Of a stretch of DNA of 64,000 nucleotides, positions 32,630-40,966 are shown in pieces. The DNA is taken from contig CP064963.1 in the NCBI GenBank assembly GCA_016699165.1, positions 2,046,001 to 2,110,000 on the forward strand, written 5' to 3'. The notes beneath the pieces are model-generated. The model was not told the DNA's origin and ran no database searches. It saw only the letters and a list, made by a program, of their open reading frames with translations. The translations under genes and the position numbers were made by a program. Origin of the DNA: Candidatus Melainabacteria bacterium. GTDB taxonomy: Bacteria > Cyanobacteriota > Vampirovibrionia > Obscuribacterales > Obscuribacteraceae. Positions within the stretch are counted from its first letter, which is position 1. Every line of letters begins with the position of its first letter.

Positions 32630-33748
32630 ATGCGCAGGCTAGCAACACATTACCCGTCCTCAAGGTTAGATCCAGGTAAGCCCGGGCGGCTACTTGCCAT
32701 CAATTTCGGGGGTATCGGCGACGAGATTCTCTTCTTTCCAACTCTGGACACGATACGCGAAACGCTGCCTGGTTGGCACATCTCACTTTTGCTTGAACCT
32801 CGCTCGCGGTCGGCCAAAGAATTAACAGAGTCGGTGGACGATGTTCTGTTATTTGACATCAAGAAGAGACCTTTGCTTGTCTCCGATTTGATGGAGTTGC
32901 TGTTTCTTATAAAGAAGGGGCGGTTCGACGCGGTGGTTTCATCTGGCAGTTCGCCCATGGTATCGGCGCTGTTGTTTTTGTCGGGCATTCCGCATCGAAT
33001 CGGTTATGACTCGAATGCGGCAGCGCGTTTGCTTTTAAGCGAACCTGTATTTTTGGATCGCGATGCTTATGCAGCAAGAATGTATCAGGAGCTGGCTTTT
33101 GGGCTTGCCCGCCTGGCAAACGGTAAAACAAAAAGCGAAACCGATAACGGTTCAGGTTCTAGTGGTAACTCACTGCCGCTGGTCAAGGTCAGCGCCCAGG
33201 CTGAAACTCGGATGAACGATTTAATGGACAGTTTTGCCATTGCCGAAGGCGCCACTAAAATATTGATTCATCCTGGCACAAGCAGACTTGCCACTCAAAA
33301 GGGTATTTTGAAATCTTGGCCGGTTGATTCGTGGCTCGAACTAATTAAACGATTAGGCGAATTGCCTAATACATATATAGTGCTTGCGGGTGGTCCCGAC
33401 GACCAGGACGTGATAAGCGAATTGCGGTCGAAATGCTCTGCACCGTATTTGGTGTCAACATTTGGTCGCACTAAAAACCTTTCGGATCTAGCGGCACTGA
33501 TGGAATTATGCGATTTAATAGTCTGCGTAGACTCTGCGCCCATGCACGTTGGCGTAGGACTCAATCGCCCGCTTGTTGCTTTGTTTGGCCCCACGGATCC
33601 GGCAAAACTACTTCCAGACAAGCCCCATTTTAAAGCCATTTGGGACAGACAAGACGGCAACAGGTCTATGTTTGACCGTAAGGGCGTCAACATAAATGTC
33701 GGTATCGTATACGATGCCATCTGCGAGCAGTTGAAACACCTTAAATAG
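32630..33748 (+). CDS. Glycosyltransferase family 9 (heptosyltransferase-like)
   Basis: A 372-residue GT-B glycosyltransferase. N-terminal domain: LLAINFGGIGDEILFFPTLD and WHISLLLEPRSRSAKELTES. C-terminal domain: KILIHPGTSRLATQKGILKS (the H-P-G-x-S nucleotide-sugar loop), TYIVLAGGPDDQDVISELRS, and CVDSAPMHVGVGLNRPLVAL with the FGPTDP motif near the end. ADP-heptose:LPS transferases have this layout, so it likely adds a sugar to a lipid-linked or lipopolysaccharide core. The open frame reaches back to 32429 inside the LCP gene; the ATG at 32630 fits the family N terminus. Acceptor unknown. Confidence 0.88.
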   Translation: MRRLATHYPSSRLDPGKPGRLLAINFGGIGDEILFFPTLDTIRETLPGWHISLLLEPRSRSAKELTESVDDVLLFDIKKRPLLVSDLMELLFLIKKGRFDAVVSSGSSPMVSALLFLSGIPHRIGYDSNAAARLLLSEPVFLDRDAYAARMYQELAFGLARLANGKTKSETDNGSGSSGNSLPLVKVSAQAETRMNDLMDSFAIAEGATKILIHPGTSRLATQKGILKSWPVDSWLELIKRLGELPNTYIVLAGGPDDQDVISELRSKCSAPYLVSTFGRTKNLSDLAALMELCDLIVCVDSAPMHVGVGLNRPLVALFGPTDPAKLLPDKPHFKAIWDRQDGNRSMFDRKGVNINVGIVYDAICEQLKHLK

Positions 33749-33788
33749 GCTCGACGAGAGCTAAGACTTATGTTATATTGGCGGATCT

Positions 33789-34513
33789 ATGAAACCACTA
33801 ATCGGCGTTAATGTGGACATCAAACCTGGCACGGCTGAAAAGCCTCCAGAGTGCAGCTTGCAGGCTCCGTACATCGAAGCCATTCAAAAAAGCGGCGGTA
33901 TCCCAGTTCTCATTCCTCCCATGTCCGATTCGGACCTGGCCTTGATAGTGGAGCGCTTAAGCGGTGTTGTTTTTGTAGGCGGCCCGACTATCACCCAGCT
34001 CATTATGGCGAAGAGATAGAAGAGCACACGAAGATGGTAGACATGCTTCGCGACGAATTTGATTTTAGATTTTTCAATCAGGTGCTAGAACACACAAATA
34101 TCCCTACTCTAGGAATTTGTCTGGGATCGCAATTATTCAACGTGGCGCTGGGTGGCTCGCTCATTCAGCATATTCCTCACCAGTTTCCCGAATCAAAAGT
34201 TGAACACTCTACCGAAGATGGTTGGAAGAATGGCTTCAATAAACATCTTGTGATACTTGAAGAAGGCAGTAAGCTTTTTGATATCTATAAGAAGAACGAG
34301 CTGAACGTCACCACATCGCACCACCAGGCAGTGAAAGACGTAGGCAATAAATTGAAAGTGGTCGCTCGCGCCCAGGACGGCGTGGTTGAGGCGGTCGAAC
34401 TTGACGACTCAAGATTTTTAATTGGCGTGCAGTGGCACCCAGAGCGCGAGTACGAACAAAGCAAATGCTTGTTTGATGAATTTGTACGCGCCTGCGCATC
34501 ACACTCTGCCTAA
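33789..34513 (+). pseudogene. Peptidase C26 (gamma-glutamyl hydrolase-like), frameshifted
   Basis: Two frames encode one class I glutamine-amidotransferase-like hydrolase of the PuuD/C26 family. Frame 1 from ATG 33789 gives MKPLIGVNVDIKPGTAEKPP through VVFVGGP; from about 33984 the reading must gain one base, after which DYHPAHYGEEIEEHTKMVDM continues. The nucleophile elbow LGICLGSQLFNVALGGSLIQ and the terminal GVQWHPEREYE (catalytic His-Glu) are both intact. The shift lies at GGCGGCCCGAC, a C run prone to a missing base. All other parts are sound, so this may be a sequencing error rather than real decay. In PuuD this reaction frees GABA from its gamma-glutamyl conjugate in putrescine breakdown. 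Confidence 0.82.
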
Positions 34514-34514
34514 A

Positions 34515-34546
34515 TCGCGGAGCGCTGAGCGCTAAGCGCTCCGCGA
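34515..34546. repeat. GAGCGCT hairpin element, copy 2
   Basis: Perfect 12-base stem: TCGCGGAGCGCT, loop GAGCGCTA, AGCGCTCCGCGA, directly after the stop at 34513. It shares its right half and loop family with 20340-20375. On the plus strand it is followed by AAAATAGATTTTTCC, compatible with termination. Confidence 0.7.
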
Positions 34547-34592
34547 AAATAGATTTTTCCTCACAACAATCTCCAAGGTCTTATTGCGCCAA

Positions 34593-34639
34593 GTTGTCAA
34601 CAATAAGCATTACGGGAAGAAATACTTATTGTTGACAAC
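34593..34639. repeat. Perfect 15-base inverted repeat with nested palindromes
   Basis: GTTGTCAACAATAAG at 34593-34607 and its exact reverse complement CTTATTGTTGACAAC at 34625-34639, separated by 17 bases. Each arm itself contains the near-palindrome GTTG-N-CAAC. It lies 113 bases before the tRNA gene. Possible readings are a pair of operator sites, a large hairpin, or the ends of a lost small element. Confidence 0.7.
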
Positions 34640-34751
34640 CCCAGCTTTTAGACAGGCTCGATTTGTTGTTAGATTCTTTCCTCTTTTATTAAGCTTGACA
34701 CGCAAGGTTTTCACTCAGCATAATCAGTATTTGCTAGACTGAATTAGTTGC

Positions 34752-34825
34752 GTCACGGTAGCTCAGTTGGTTAGAGCGGGCGACTCATAACCGCCAGGTC
34801 GGCAGTTCAACTCTGCCTCGTGACA
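34752..34825 (+). tRNA. tRNA-Met (anticodon CAT)
   Basis: Cloverleaf: acceptor GTCACGG with TCGTGAC (one G-U), D arm GCTC/GAGC, anticodon loop CTCATAA with CAT at 34786-34788, T arm GGCAG-TTCAACT-CTGCC, discriminator A at 34825. The A-C pair at the bottom of the anticodon stem (31-39) is irregular. CCA is not encoded. It lacks the initiator C1-A72 mismatch, so it is elongator Met or an Ile tRNA whose C34 is modified by TilS; notably tilS lies just 1 kb away. Confidence 0.93.
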
Positions 34826-34830
34826 AATTT

Positions 34831-35697
34831 TTATTGACCAGGAACGTTATAGCGTTCGACATCTCCGAACTTGAAGTATTGTCGTTGCGCAGACCCTGCC
34901 GTCTTGATTCCGGCGTCTTGAAAAACGCGCGCACGTTGAGAACGCGCAGGAAATTTGAGTATGGAAGTCTGGTCGAGCATCATCACCGCATTTAGTACCG
35001 CGCGATCATAATTGGGAAAGCCCGAAGGCTCGGTGATTTTAGCGTCTAAAATGCGACGGTCTTTGGTTACTGTGCAACTAAACCAGGCAACCGTGCCCAT
35101 CGGAAACTTCATTAAAGACTGACCGGTGCGCGGGTCGTAGCGCAATGACGGATCTTCTGGATTATTTAAAGTCTGCTGCACTCCCGACTGGACCGCCCAA
35201 AGCAATCTATTGCGCCATTTGTCCCATTCGACTTGTAGCTCCTGGTCTGCCATGTCAGGGTCCTGACTTTGCAAACTGGAATCTAATTGTTGCGCCTGAC
35301 CATCGAGTAATTTGTTATAACGGTCCATCTGTCCGCGTCCAGGACTTAGCTCTTGACCGTCGCCATCGACATCGCCTTGCAAATCGGTGTGCTTAATCGT
35401 GGCTTGCAGCGGCGCTTTGTTATTGCCCTCGGCACTGACTGAGCCTTGATAAAAACTTCCGCCTGGCTTTGTGTCGTCGTTTTGAGCGGCATTAGAATTA
35501 GATTGAGATTGGGGCTGAGTATTTTGCTGAGCCGGAACAGGATCCATATATTGAATAGGGTCGAAGCCACGATTTTGTGCCATGGCAGAGTCTGCGCTTG
35601 AGACACAAAGCGAGAATGTGACAGCGATACCTAAAATAAGCGCTCGGCGTGCAAAGCGCTTGTTACAAAACTGATTTTTAACTGAGGTATTGCCCAT
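34831..35697 (-). CDS. Exported TonB-C-like protein
   Basis: A 288-residue protein with an N-terminal signal (about 14-38, RRALILGIAVTFSLCVSSAD, cut after SAMA). A Gln/Asn/Ser-rich linker precedes a C-terminal domain (about 180-280) with TVAWFSCTVTKDRRILDAKI and TEPSGFPNYDRAVLNAVMML, which fits the TonB C-terminal fold (beta-strand, G-x-x-x-x-A-x-L-x-A helix, beta-strands). Such free-standing TonB-like proteins act in the periplasm; no ExbBD is nearby. The open frame begins at 35958 and would overlap tilS; the ATG at 35697 gives a clean signal peptide. Divergent from tilS. Confidence 0.72.
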   Translation of the reverse strand: MGNTSVKNQFCNKRFARRALILGIAVTFSLCVSSADSAMAQNRGFDPIQYMDPVPAQQNTQPQSQSNSNAAQNDDTKPGGSFYQGSVSAEGNNKAPLQATIKHTDLQGDVDGDGQELSPGRGQMDRYNKLLDGQAQQLDSSLQSQDPDMADQELQVEWDKWRNRLLWAVQSGVQQTLNNPEDPSLRYDPRTGQSLMKFPMGTVAWFSCTVTKDRRILDAKITEPSGFPNYDRAVLNAVMMLDQTSILKFPARSQRARVFQDAGIKTAGSAQRQYFKFGDVERYNVPGQ

Positions 35698-35791
35698 AAT
35701 GGTATTAACTGATTTCCTGGGGAATTTAGCAGTTACTGCTACATTTCTAAAATAACCCAATTTAGTACGATTGTCCTGAATCAAATTGCAA

Positions 35792-37315
35792 ATGCCGACT
35801 TTTTTAGACGAAGTTGAAGACATCCTGGCAAAAGAGCTTGCTATAGTCGAGCGCGACGGCGATTCGCTCATTTCAATAGTGGCTGCTTTCTCGGCTGGTC
35901 CCGATTCGACCGCCTTACTTTTAGCCTTACACAAAATAAGCAAGCGCGCCCGCATCAAGCTTCAGGCATGCCACATTAACCATAATTTGCGCGGTGACGA
36001 GTCGCTTGCAGATCAAGAATTCTGCCAAAAATTATGCTCAAAGTTGGATATTCCGCTACAAAAAATAATTCTGCCGCTTGAATCTAGCAGCGCTCCTTCA
36101 GAAGACGTCATGCGCCAATATAGATATCAAGCCTTACTCGAATTCGCCAGACAGTGCAATGCAAGCTTTATCGCCACTGGTCACACCTTGGACGATCAGG
36201 CAGAGACAATGCTTTTTAGATTATTCAGAGGCACATCTCCTGCTGGTTTAAAAGCGATGGCAAGCACGCGTTTACTGGACGAGAATCCGCCAGTTTATAT
36301 CATTCGACCTATGCTTGAATTGAGCAAAGCTGACTGTTTGCGCTTCCTGGCAGATGAGGGAATTGCAGCTAGGGTCGATAGTTCGAACACTAACGAGCAA
36401 TATTTGCGCAACTATATAAGGTGGCAAATGGTCCCTGTGATTGAGGGGCGTTTTGCCGACTGGAAGGAGCATTTGGGTAATTTGCATCAAATGCTTTCAG
36501 ACGATGACGAATATTTTGAAAAGATTGTGCACGATTTGCAAAGTGAAATAAGAGTGTCAGAATCACAATCAGGATCAGACTCAGTCTTTGTTTGGTCTCA
36601 AGAAAAGTTTTTGACTCTGCCCGCTTCGCTTCAGTCGCGCTTAATTGTGTCCGAATTGACCAGACGCAATATTCAGCCTAGCTTCGAGCGAGTAAAGGCA
36701 ATTCGCGCCTTTATAGAAGGAATGGAAAAACACAATGCGCTTACACTATCGAGCGAATGCGTGCTTAGACGAGTGAAGAAAGACGGCATCCAGACTGGAA
36801 TTGAGTGGGTCGAGAAATCTAGATTCGCTCAGGAAGAAAGTGAATTCTACGACACCTTTTTTGGTAATCAATGCACTTTGATTCGCATGCCAAAGATGCC
36901 AGGCTCTTCTGCAAGCAATGTCATTACCTGGCTCAACAAAGCTTTGAAAATCGATTTCTGTTCTAGCCACAAACAGAAACAGGACTATCCGCCTCCAAGT
37001 GAATGGCAAGCGCTTGTCGACTTGAGTCGAGTGAGCCAACCGCTTTACGTTCGTACACGAAAGCCAGGAGATTTAATTCAACCTTTCGGAATGCAAGAAA
37101 CAGTGCGGCTTAAGAAGTATTTGCAGACTCATAAGTCCGTGAATTTGCCCACACTAGGCAGCCGAAAAAGTATGGTGGTGGTTGCCAATGATGAAGAAGT
37201 AATATGGGTTCCAGGCGTGGGTTTGAGCGAAAAGTTGCGAGTGCAAAACGGCTCAGAAGCAGTACACAAGCTGGTTTTTAACGAACTGGTCTCAAGCGAC
37301 GCCACTTGGGCTTGA
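35792..37315 (+). CDS. tilS: tRNA(Ile)-lysidine synthase
   Basis: A 507-residue PP-loop ATPase that puts lysine on C34 of tRNA-Ile(CAT), allowing it to read AUA. PP-loop at about residues 31-39 (AAFSAGPDSTALLLALHKIS; the usual S-G-G-x-D-S is S-A-G-P-D-S here), a second motif ACHINHNLRGDESLADQEFC, and FIATGHTLDDQAETMLFRLF. The middle tRNA-binding domain and a C-terminal TilS_C domain (PLYVRTRKPGDLIQPFGMQE, VRLKKYLQTHKSVNL, VIWVPGVGLSEKLRV) are all present, so this is the long form. A TTG at 35786 is an alternative start. A CAT tRNA gene lies 1 kb upstream. Confidence 0.92.
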   Translation: MPTFLDEVEDILAKELAIVERDGDSLISIVAAFSAGPDSTALLLALHKISKRARIKLQACHINHNLRGDESLADQEFCQKLCSKLDIPLQKIILPLESSSAPSEDVMRQYRYQALLEFARQCNASFIATGHTLDDQAETMLFRLFRGTSPAGLKAMASTRLLDENPPVYIIRPMLELSKADCLRFLADEGIAARVDSSNTNEQYLRNYIRWQMVPVIEGRFADWKEHLGNLHQMLSDDDEYFEKIVHDLQSEIRVSESQSGSDSVFVWSQEKFLTLPASLQSRLIVSELTRRNIQPSFERVKAIRAFIEGMEKHNALTLSSECVLRRVKKDGIQTGIEWVEKSRFAQEESEFYDTFFGNQCTLIRMPKMPGSSASNVITWLNKALKIDFCSSHKQKQDYPPPSEWQALVDLSRVSQPLYVRTRKPGDLIQPFGMQETVRLKKYLQTHKSVNLPTLGSRKSMVVVANDEEVIWVPGVGLSEKLRVQNGSEAVHKLVFNELVSSDATWA

Positions 37316-37467
37316 AAGCTTTTTTTCCAAATGGAAACTAATTTGAAAAAGGTGCGTCACCAACTGCACTCGGACGAAAAGTCCAAAACATATAGCACAA
37401 TGATATAATGAAGAGTTATTTCATCTAAAGAGCATTCTTACAAAGAGAAATCTTAGAGCGAGAGGTT

Positions 37468-39438
37468 ATGCGCAAATACGGAACAACTTGGGCGGTCTTT
37501 GTTTTATTACTGGTACTTGTCGTGTTCATTTTTTCACTGACAAGCATCAACAAACGCGAAGAGCCGATTTCATACTCTGGTTTATTGAAGATGGTGCAAA
37601 ATCAGCCGTCTGATATTACCGAAGTGACGATGATCAATAACGAGCCAGTCGTAATGGTGAAGCTGAAAGGCGATCCCAAAGACAAGCAAGTGATTGTTCC
37701 AAACGAAGCGAAAGGTGACTTGATCAAAGAGATCAATAAATCTGGTATCGCGGTTAAGACAACACCTCCCGACAAATCGGCATTCTGGTTTGGAGTGATG
37801 AGTTCGCTATTGCTGCCGGTCATTATTCTTGTCGGTTTGCTTCTAGTCTTTCGCAGTGCCCAATCAGGTGGCAACCAGGCCATGAGCTTTGGTCGTGCCC
37901 GCGCTAAGCTGATGATGGACAACAAAGTGAAGGTGAGCTTCTCCGATGTTGCCGGTATAGATGAATCTAAATATGAATTACAAGAAATTGTAGATTTCTT
38001 GAAAAATCCAGAAAAGTTCCAAGCACTTGGAGCCCGCATTCCACGCGGTGTTCTATTAGTTGGCGCACCTGGTACTGGTAAGACTCTTTTAGCTAAAGCC
38101 GTTGCAGGTGAAGCTGGAGTGCCATTCTTCAGTATTTCAGGTTCTGACTTCGTCGAAATGTTTGTGGGCGTTGGCGCATCGCGCGTTCGCGACTTATTCG
38201 ATCAAGCAAAGAAACACGCTCCTTGTATTGTATTCGTTGACGAGATCGACGCCGTAGGCAGACAGCGTGGAGCTGGTCTTGGTGGCGGTCACGATGAGCG
38301 CGAACAAACACTGAACCAGTTGCTTGTAGAGATGGACGGCTTTGAAGGCACCACCGGAATTATTGTGGTGGCTGCAACAAACAGACCAGACATCTTAGAC
38401 TCTGCTCTTTTGCGTCCAGGTCGTTTCGATAGACAAGTTGTTCTGGATCCTCCAGATGTACTTGGTCGCGAAAAAATCTTGGATGTTCACAGCAAAGGCA
38501 AGCCAATGGCCAAGAACGTTGATCTCAAACTTCTTGCCAAACGCACACCTGGTATGACTGGTGCAGACTTAGCTAACTTGTTAAACGAAGCTGCATTGCA
38601 GGCTGCTCGCAAAGACAAAGTCGAAATCGATATGATCGATTTAGATCTTGCCATCGACAAAGTAAACATGGGACCGGAAAAACGCTCGCGCATTATTCCG
38701 CCAAAAGAAAAAGAGATGACCGCTTTCCACGAAGTCGGACACGCACTTATGTGTATTTTGTTGCCTCATGCGCATCCACTGCACAAGCTCACAATTATTC
38801 CTCGTGGTTTCGCCCTTGGTATCACCTGGTTCGTCCCTGAAGAAGACGTGCTAAGCGTAACCAAGACAGCTATTGTGGACCAAATTGGAGTATGCCTTGG
38901 TGGACGAATTGCCGAAGAGATAATTTACGGCGATATCACCACTGGCGCACAAAACGATCTACAGAAGAGTACCAGTTACGCCCGCAAGATGGTGACTGAG
39001 TACGGTATGAGCGACAAGCTTGGACCGCTTACTTTTGGTAAATCTAATTCGCAAATGTTCCTTGGTCGTGACTTTGGTCATGAGCGTGATTATGGCGAAA
39101 ATATCGCCAGCATCATCGACGAAGAAGTTTCGCGCATAGTATCTGAACAATACGATCGCGTTAAAGAACTCTTGATCAAACACCGTCCACACATGAATGC
39201 CATCGTCAAAGTGTTGCTCGAAAAAGAAACTTTAGAGCGCTCCGAAGTCGATGCCATCATGGCTGAAGTAGATAGAAGACTGGCTGCCGGTGAAGATCCA
39301 ACTATTCCCGACAACTTCAACCCTCCTGCAGCGCCTCCAACCGCAGAAGAGCCCGAAGCCAAAATCACAGTCAAACCAGAAGAAAATGAAAACCCAGGCG
39401 ACGAGCCTAAACCAGACTGGAAGCCAAGTTTCGCTTAA
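37468..39438 (+). CDS. ftsH: ATP-dependent zinc metalloprotease FtsH
   Basis: A 656-residue membrane AAA+ protease that degrades short-lived and unassembled membrane proteins. Two membrane helices (about 8-27 and 109-130) flank the periplasmic domain. AAA+ domain: Walker A VGAPGTGKTLLAKAVAGEAG, Walker B CIVFVDEIDAVGRQRGAGLG, second region of homology IVVAATNRPDILDSALLRPG, pore motif ISGSDFVEMFVGVGASRVRD. Zinc protease: HEVGH (His-Glu-x-x-His) with a downstream Asp in AQNDLQKSTSYARKMV. The C-terminal 40 residues are Pro/Glu-rich and disordered. Its natural activity here contrasts with the ATPase-free Clp_N proteins. 150 bases after tilS. Confidence 0.97.
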   Translation: MRKYGTTWAVFVLLLVLVVFIFSLTSINKREEPISYSGLLKMVQNQPSDITEVTMINNEPVVMVKLKGDPKDKQVIVPNEAKGDLIKEINKSGIAVKTTPPDKSAFWFGVMSSLLLPVIILVGLLLVFRSAQSGGNQAMSFGRARAKLMMDNKVKVSFSDVAGIDESKYELQEIVDFLKNPEKFQALGARIPRGVLLVGAPGTGKTLLAKAVAGEAGVPFFSISGSDFVEMFVGVGASRVRDLFDQAKKHAPCIVFVDEIDAVGRQRGAGLGGGHDEREQTLNQLLVEMDGFEGTTGIIVVAATNRPDILDSALLRPGRFDRQVVLDPPDVLGREKILDVHSKGKPMAKNVDLKLLAKRTPGMTGADLANLLNEAALQAARKDKVEIDMIDLDLAIDKVNMGPEKRSRIIPPKEKEMTAFHEVGHALMCILLPHAHPLHKLTIIPRGFALGITWFVPEEDVLSVTKTAIVDQIGVCLGGRIAEEIIYGDITTGAQNDLQKSTSYARKMVTEYGMSDKLGPLTFGKSNSQMFLGRDFGHERDYGENIASIIDEEVSRIVSEQYDRVKELLIKHRPHMNAIVKVLLEKETLERSEVDAIMAEVDRRLAAGEDPTIPDNFNPPAAPPTAEEPEAKITVKPEENENPGDEPKPDWKPSFA

Positions 39439-39441
39439 GTA

Positions 39442-40701
39442 GTGGAAAGTCACGACGACTTTGCTCGAACAAAGGTTGAATCTGGAAGTACCAGACCATG
39501 GTGGTATTTGCTAATAATTGAGACGGGGGTGCTAATCAGCATTCCCCTTTTCATTATTGGTGGGGAACTTGGCAAAGGGCTCACCTTCTATGATTTATTA
39601 CTCTCGACCATTTTGGGCGGCGTCATTTTAGGCGTTATTGGATTACTAACAGCAAGGTTGGGAGCCAGAACTCGTTGCACCACCGCTCTAATAGCCAAAT
39701 CTACTTTTGGCCACAACGGTGCTGCAATAGTTGGATTCATCCTCGCTTTAGGCATGACTGGTTGGTGGGCAGTGCAAACTGAAATGTTTACCAAAGCGGT
39801 TATCGACCTCGTTTTTCGCTTGTCTGGATTTACTCTTAGTCGCGAAATAACAATTGCAGTAGCGGGCGCTTTGATGATCACAACTGCAGCACTGGGAATC
39901 AAGGCAATAGGCAAATTGGCTTACATAGCCGTGCCTCTTCTCGTGCTCGGGATAAGTTATGCGTTAAGCACTTTGTTTTCGACCTCAGATTCAACTCAAA
40001 TTCTCGCTTATGTCCCAAACAAACCAATACCATTTGGAGCGGCCGTGGGAACTGTGGTGGGCGGCTGGATTGTTGGTGCATCGATGAATGCCGATTATGC
40101 GCGCTTCGCCCGCAATACCAAGCACGCAATCGCTTATGCATTGGCTCATTACTCTTTTAACTATCCACTTCTATTAATAGTGTGTGGAGTGATGGCAATT
40201 GGGTTTAACACCAATGATATTGTCAGCCACTTGGTGCCGCCTCAATTATCATGGCTGCTACTAGTGCTAATGATGCTTGCCACCTGGGCTGCAAACGACT
40301 GTAATTTGTATTCTTCGTCTTTGAGTCTGACTGTTTTGACCGGTGCAAGCCGAGCCAAGCTAGCCATTCTTGCAGGCATTGCTGGAATTCTTTTGGCAGA
40401 ATTTAGACTGGCTCAAAACATGGTATCGTTTTTGGTGCTACTTGGTGTTTTCATTGCTCCAATTGGCGGCGTTTTTATAGTCAATGACAGCAATATGGAA
40501 TCTGAAGCGGATGAAACAACCGCATTCAAATGGGTTCCGATTTCCGCTTGGCTAACAGGAGCATTCATCGGTGTTTTGACCACCCCCAAAGAAGCTCTTG
40601 GACTTGGATTATTTAAAATTACCGGAATTTCCACTTTGGATGCCGTTCTTGTCGCAGCGGCACTAATGCTACTTTTTCAAAAGATCGTAAAACATCGCTG
40701 A
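39442..40701 (+). CDS. NCS1-family nucleobase (cytosine permease-like) transporter
   Basis: A 419-residue polytopic protein of about 12 helices. The CodB-type signature occurs: WWYLLIIETGVLISIPLFII, GGVILGVIGLLTARLGARTR, LIAKSTFGHNGAAIVGFIL, GASMNADYARFARNTKHAIA (the N-x-D-Y-x-R-F core) and WAANDCNLYSSSLSLTVLTG. Substrate is probably a purine or pyrimidine base, taken up with sodium or protons. GTG start three bases after the ftsH stop, so the genes may be co-transcribed although functionally unrelated. No deaminase neighbour is present to fix the substrate. Confidence 0.85.
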   Translation: MESHDDFARTKVESGSTRPWWYLLIIETGVLISIPLFIIGGELGKGLTFYDLLLSTILGGVILGVIGLLTARLGARTRCTTALIAKSTFGHNGAAIVGFILALGMTGWWAVQTEMFTKAVIDLVFRLSGFTLSREITIAVAGALMITTAALGIKAIGKLAYIAVPLLVLGISYALSTLFSTSDSTQILAYVPNKPIPFGAAVGTVVGGWIVGASMNADYARFARNTKHAIAYALAHYSFNYPLLLIVCGVMAIGFNTNDIVSHLVPPQLSWLLLVLMMLATWAANDCNLYSSSLSLTVLTGASRAKLAILAGIAGILLAEFRLAQNMVSFLVLLGVFIAPIGGVFIVNDSNMESEADETTAFKWVPISAWLTGAFIGVLTTPKEALGLGLFKITGISTLDAVLVAAALMLLFQKIVKHR

Positions 40702-40966
40702 ACAAAACTTGTCCAATCTTGGGCGTTGATCGCTCATGCAACTAACCACCTCTTGGATAGATCGTTATAGAAATCTCACTATTCGTGAAGACTACGCCAG
40801 GCGTGGTTTGCTCAATGTTTAAAGCTTTAGAAGTTTCCACAAGAAACTTCATACAACATGATATTTTTTAGGGGCTAATCGATACCTATCCAATATAGGG
40901 CGGCGAGCAAGCAGGCATCTAAGCCTGCTGTGGAGTAATAACTCAGGCCTTTGGAGGGTCTTAATA
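40702..40966 (+). promoter_or_regulatory. Upstream region of aldehyde dehydrogenase
   Basis: 265 bases without a gene. The 3' end holds GGAGGG nine bases before the GTG at 40967, a strong ribosome site. No clear palindrome or riboswitch was found; a promoter is expected but I cannot fix its -10/-35 boxes. Confidence 0.4.

Noticed and set aside
37602..39374. Several minus-strand open frames inside ftsH
   Set aside because: They are antisense shadows of a highly conserved gene and have no ribosome sites or family motifs.
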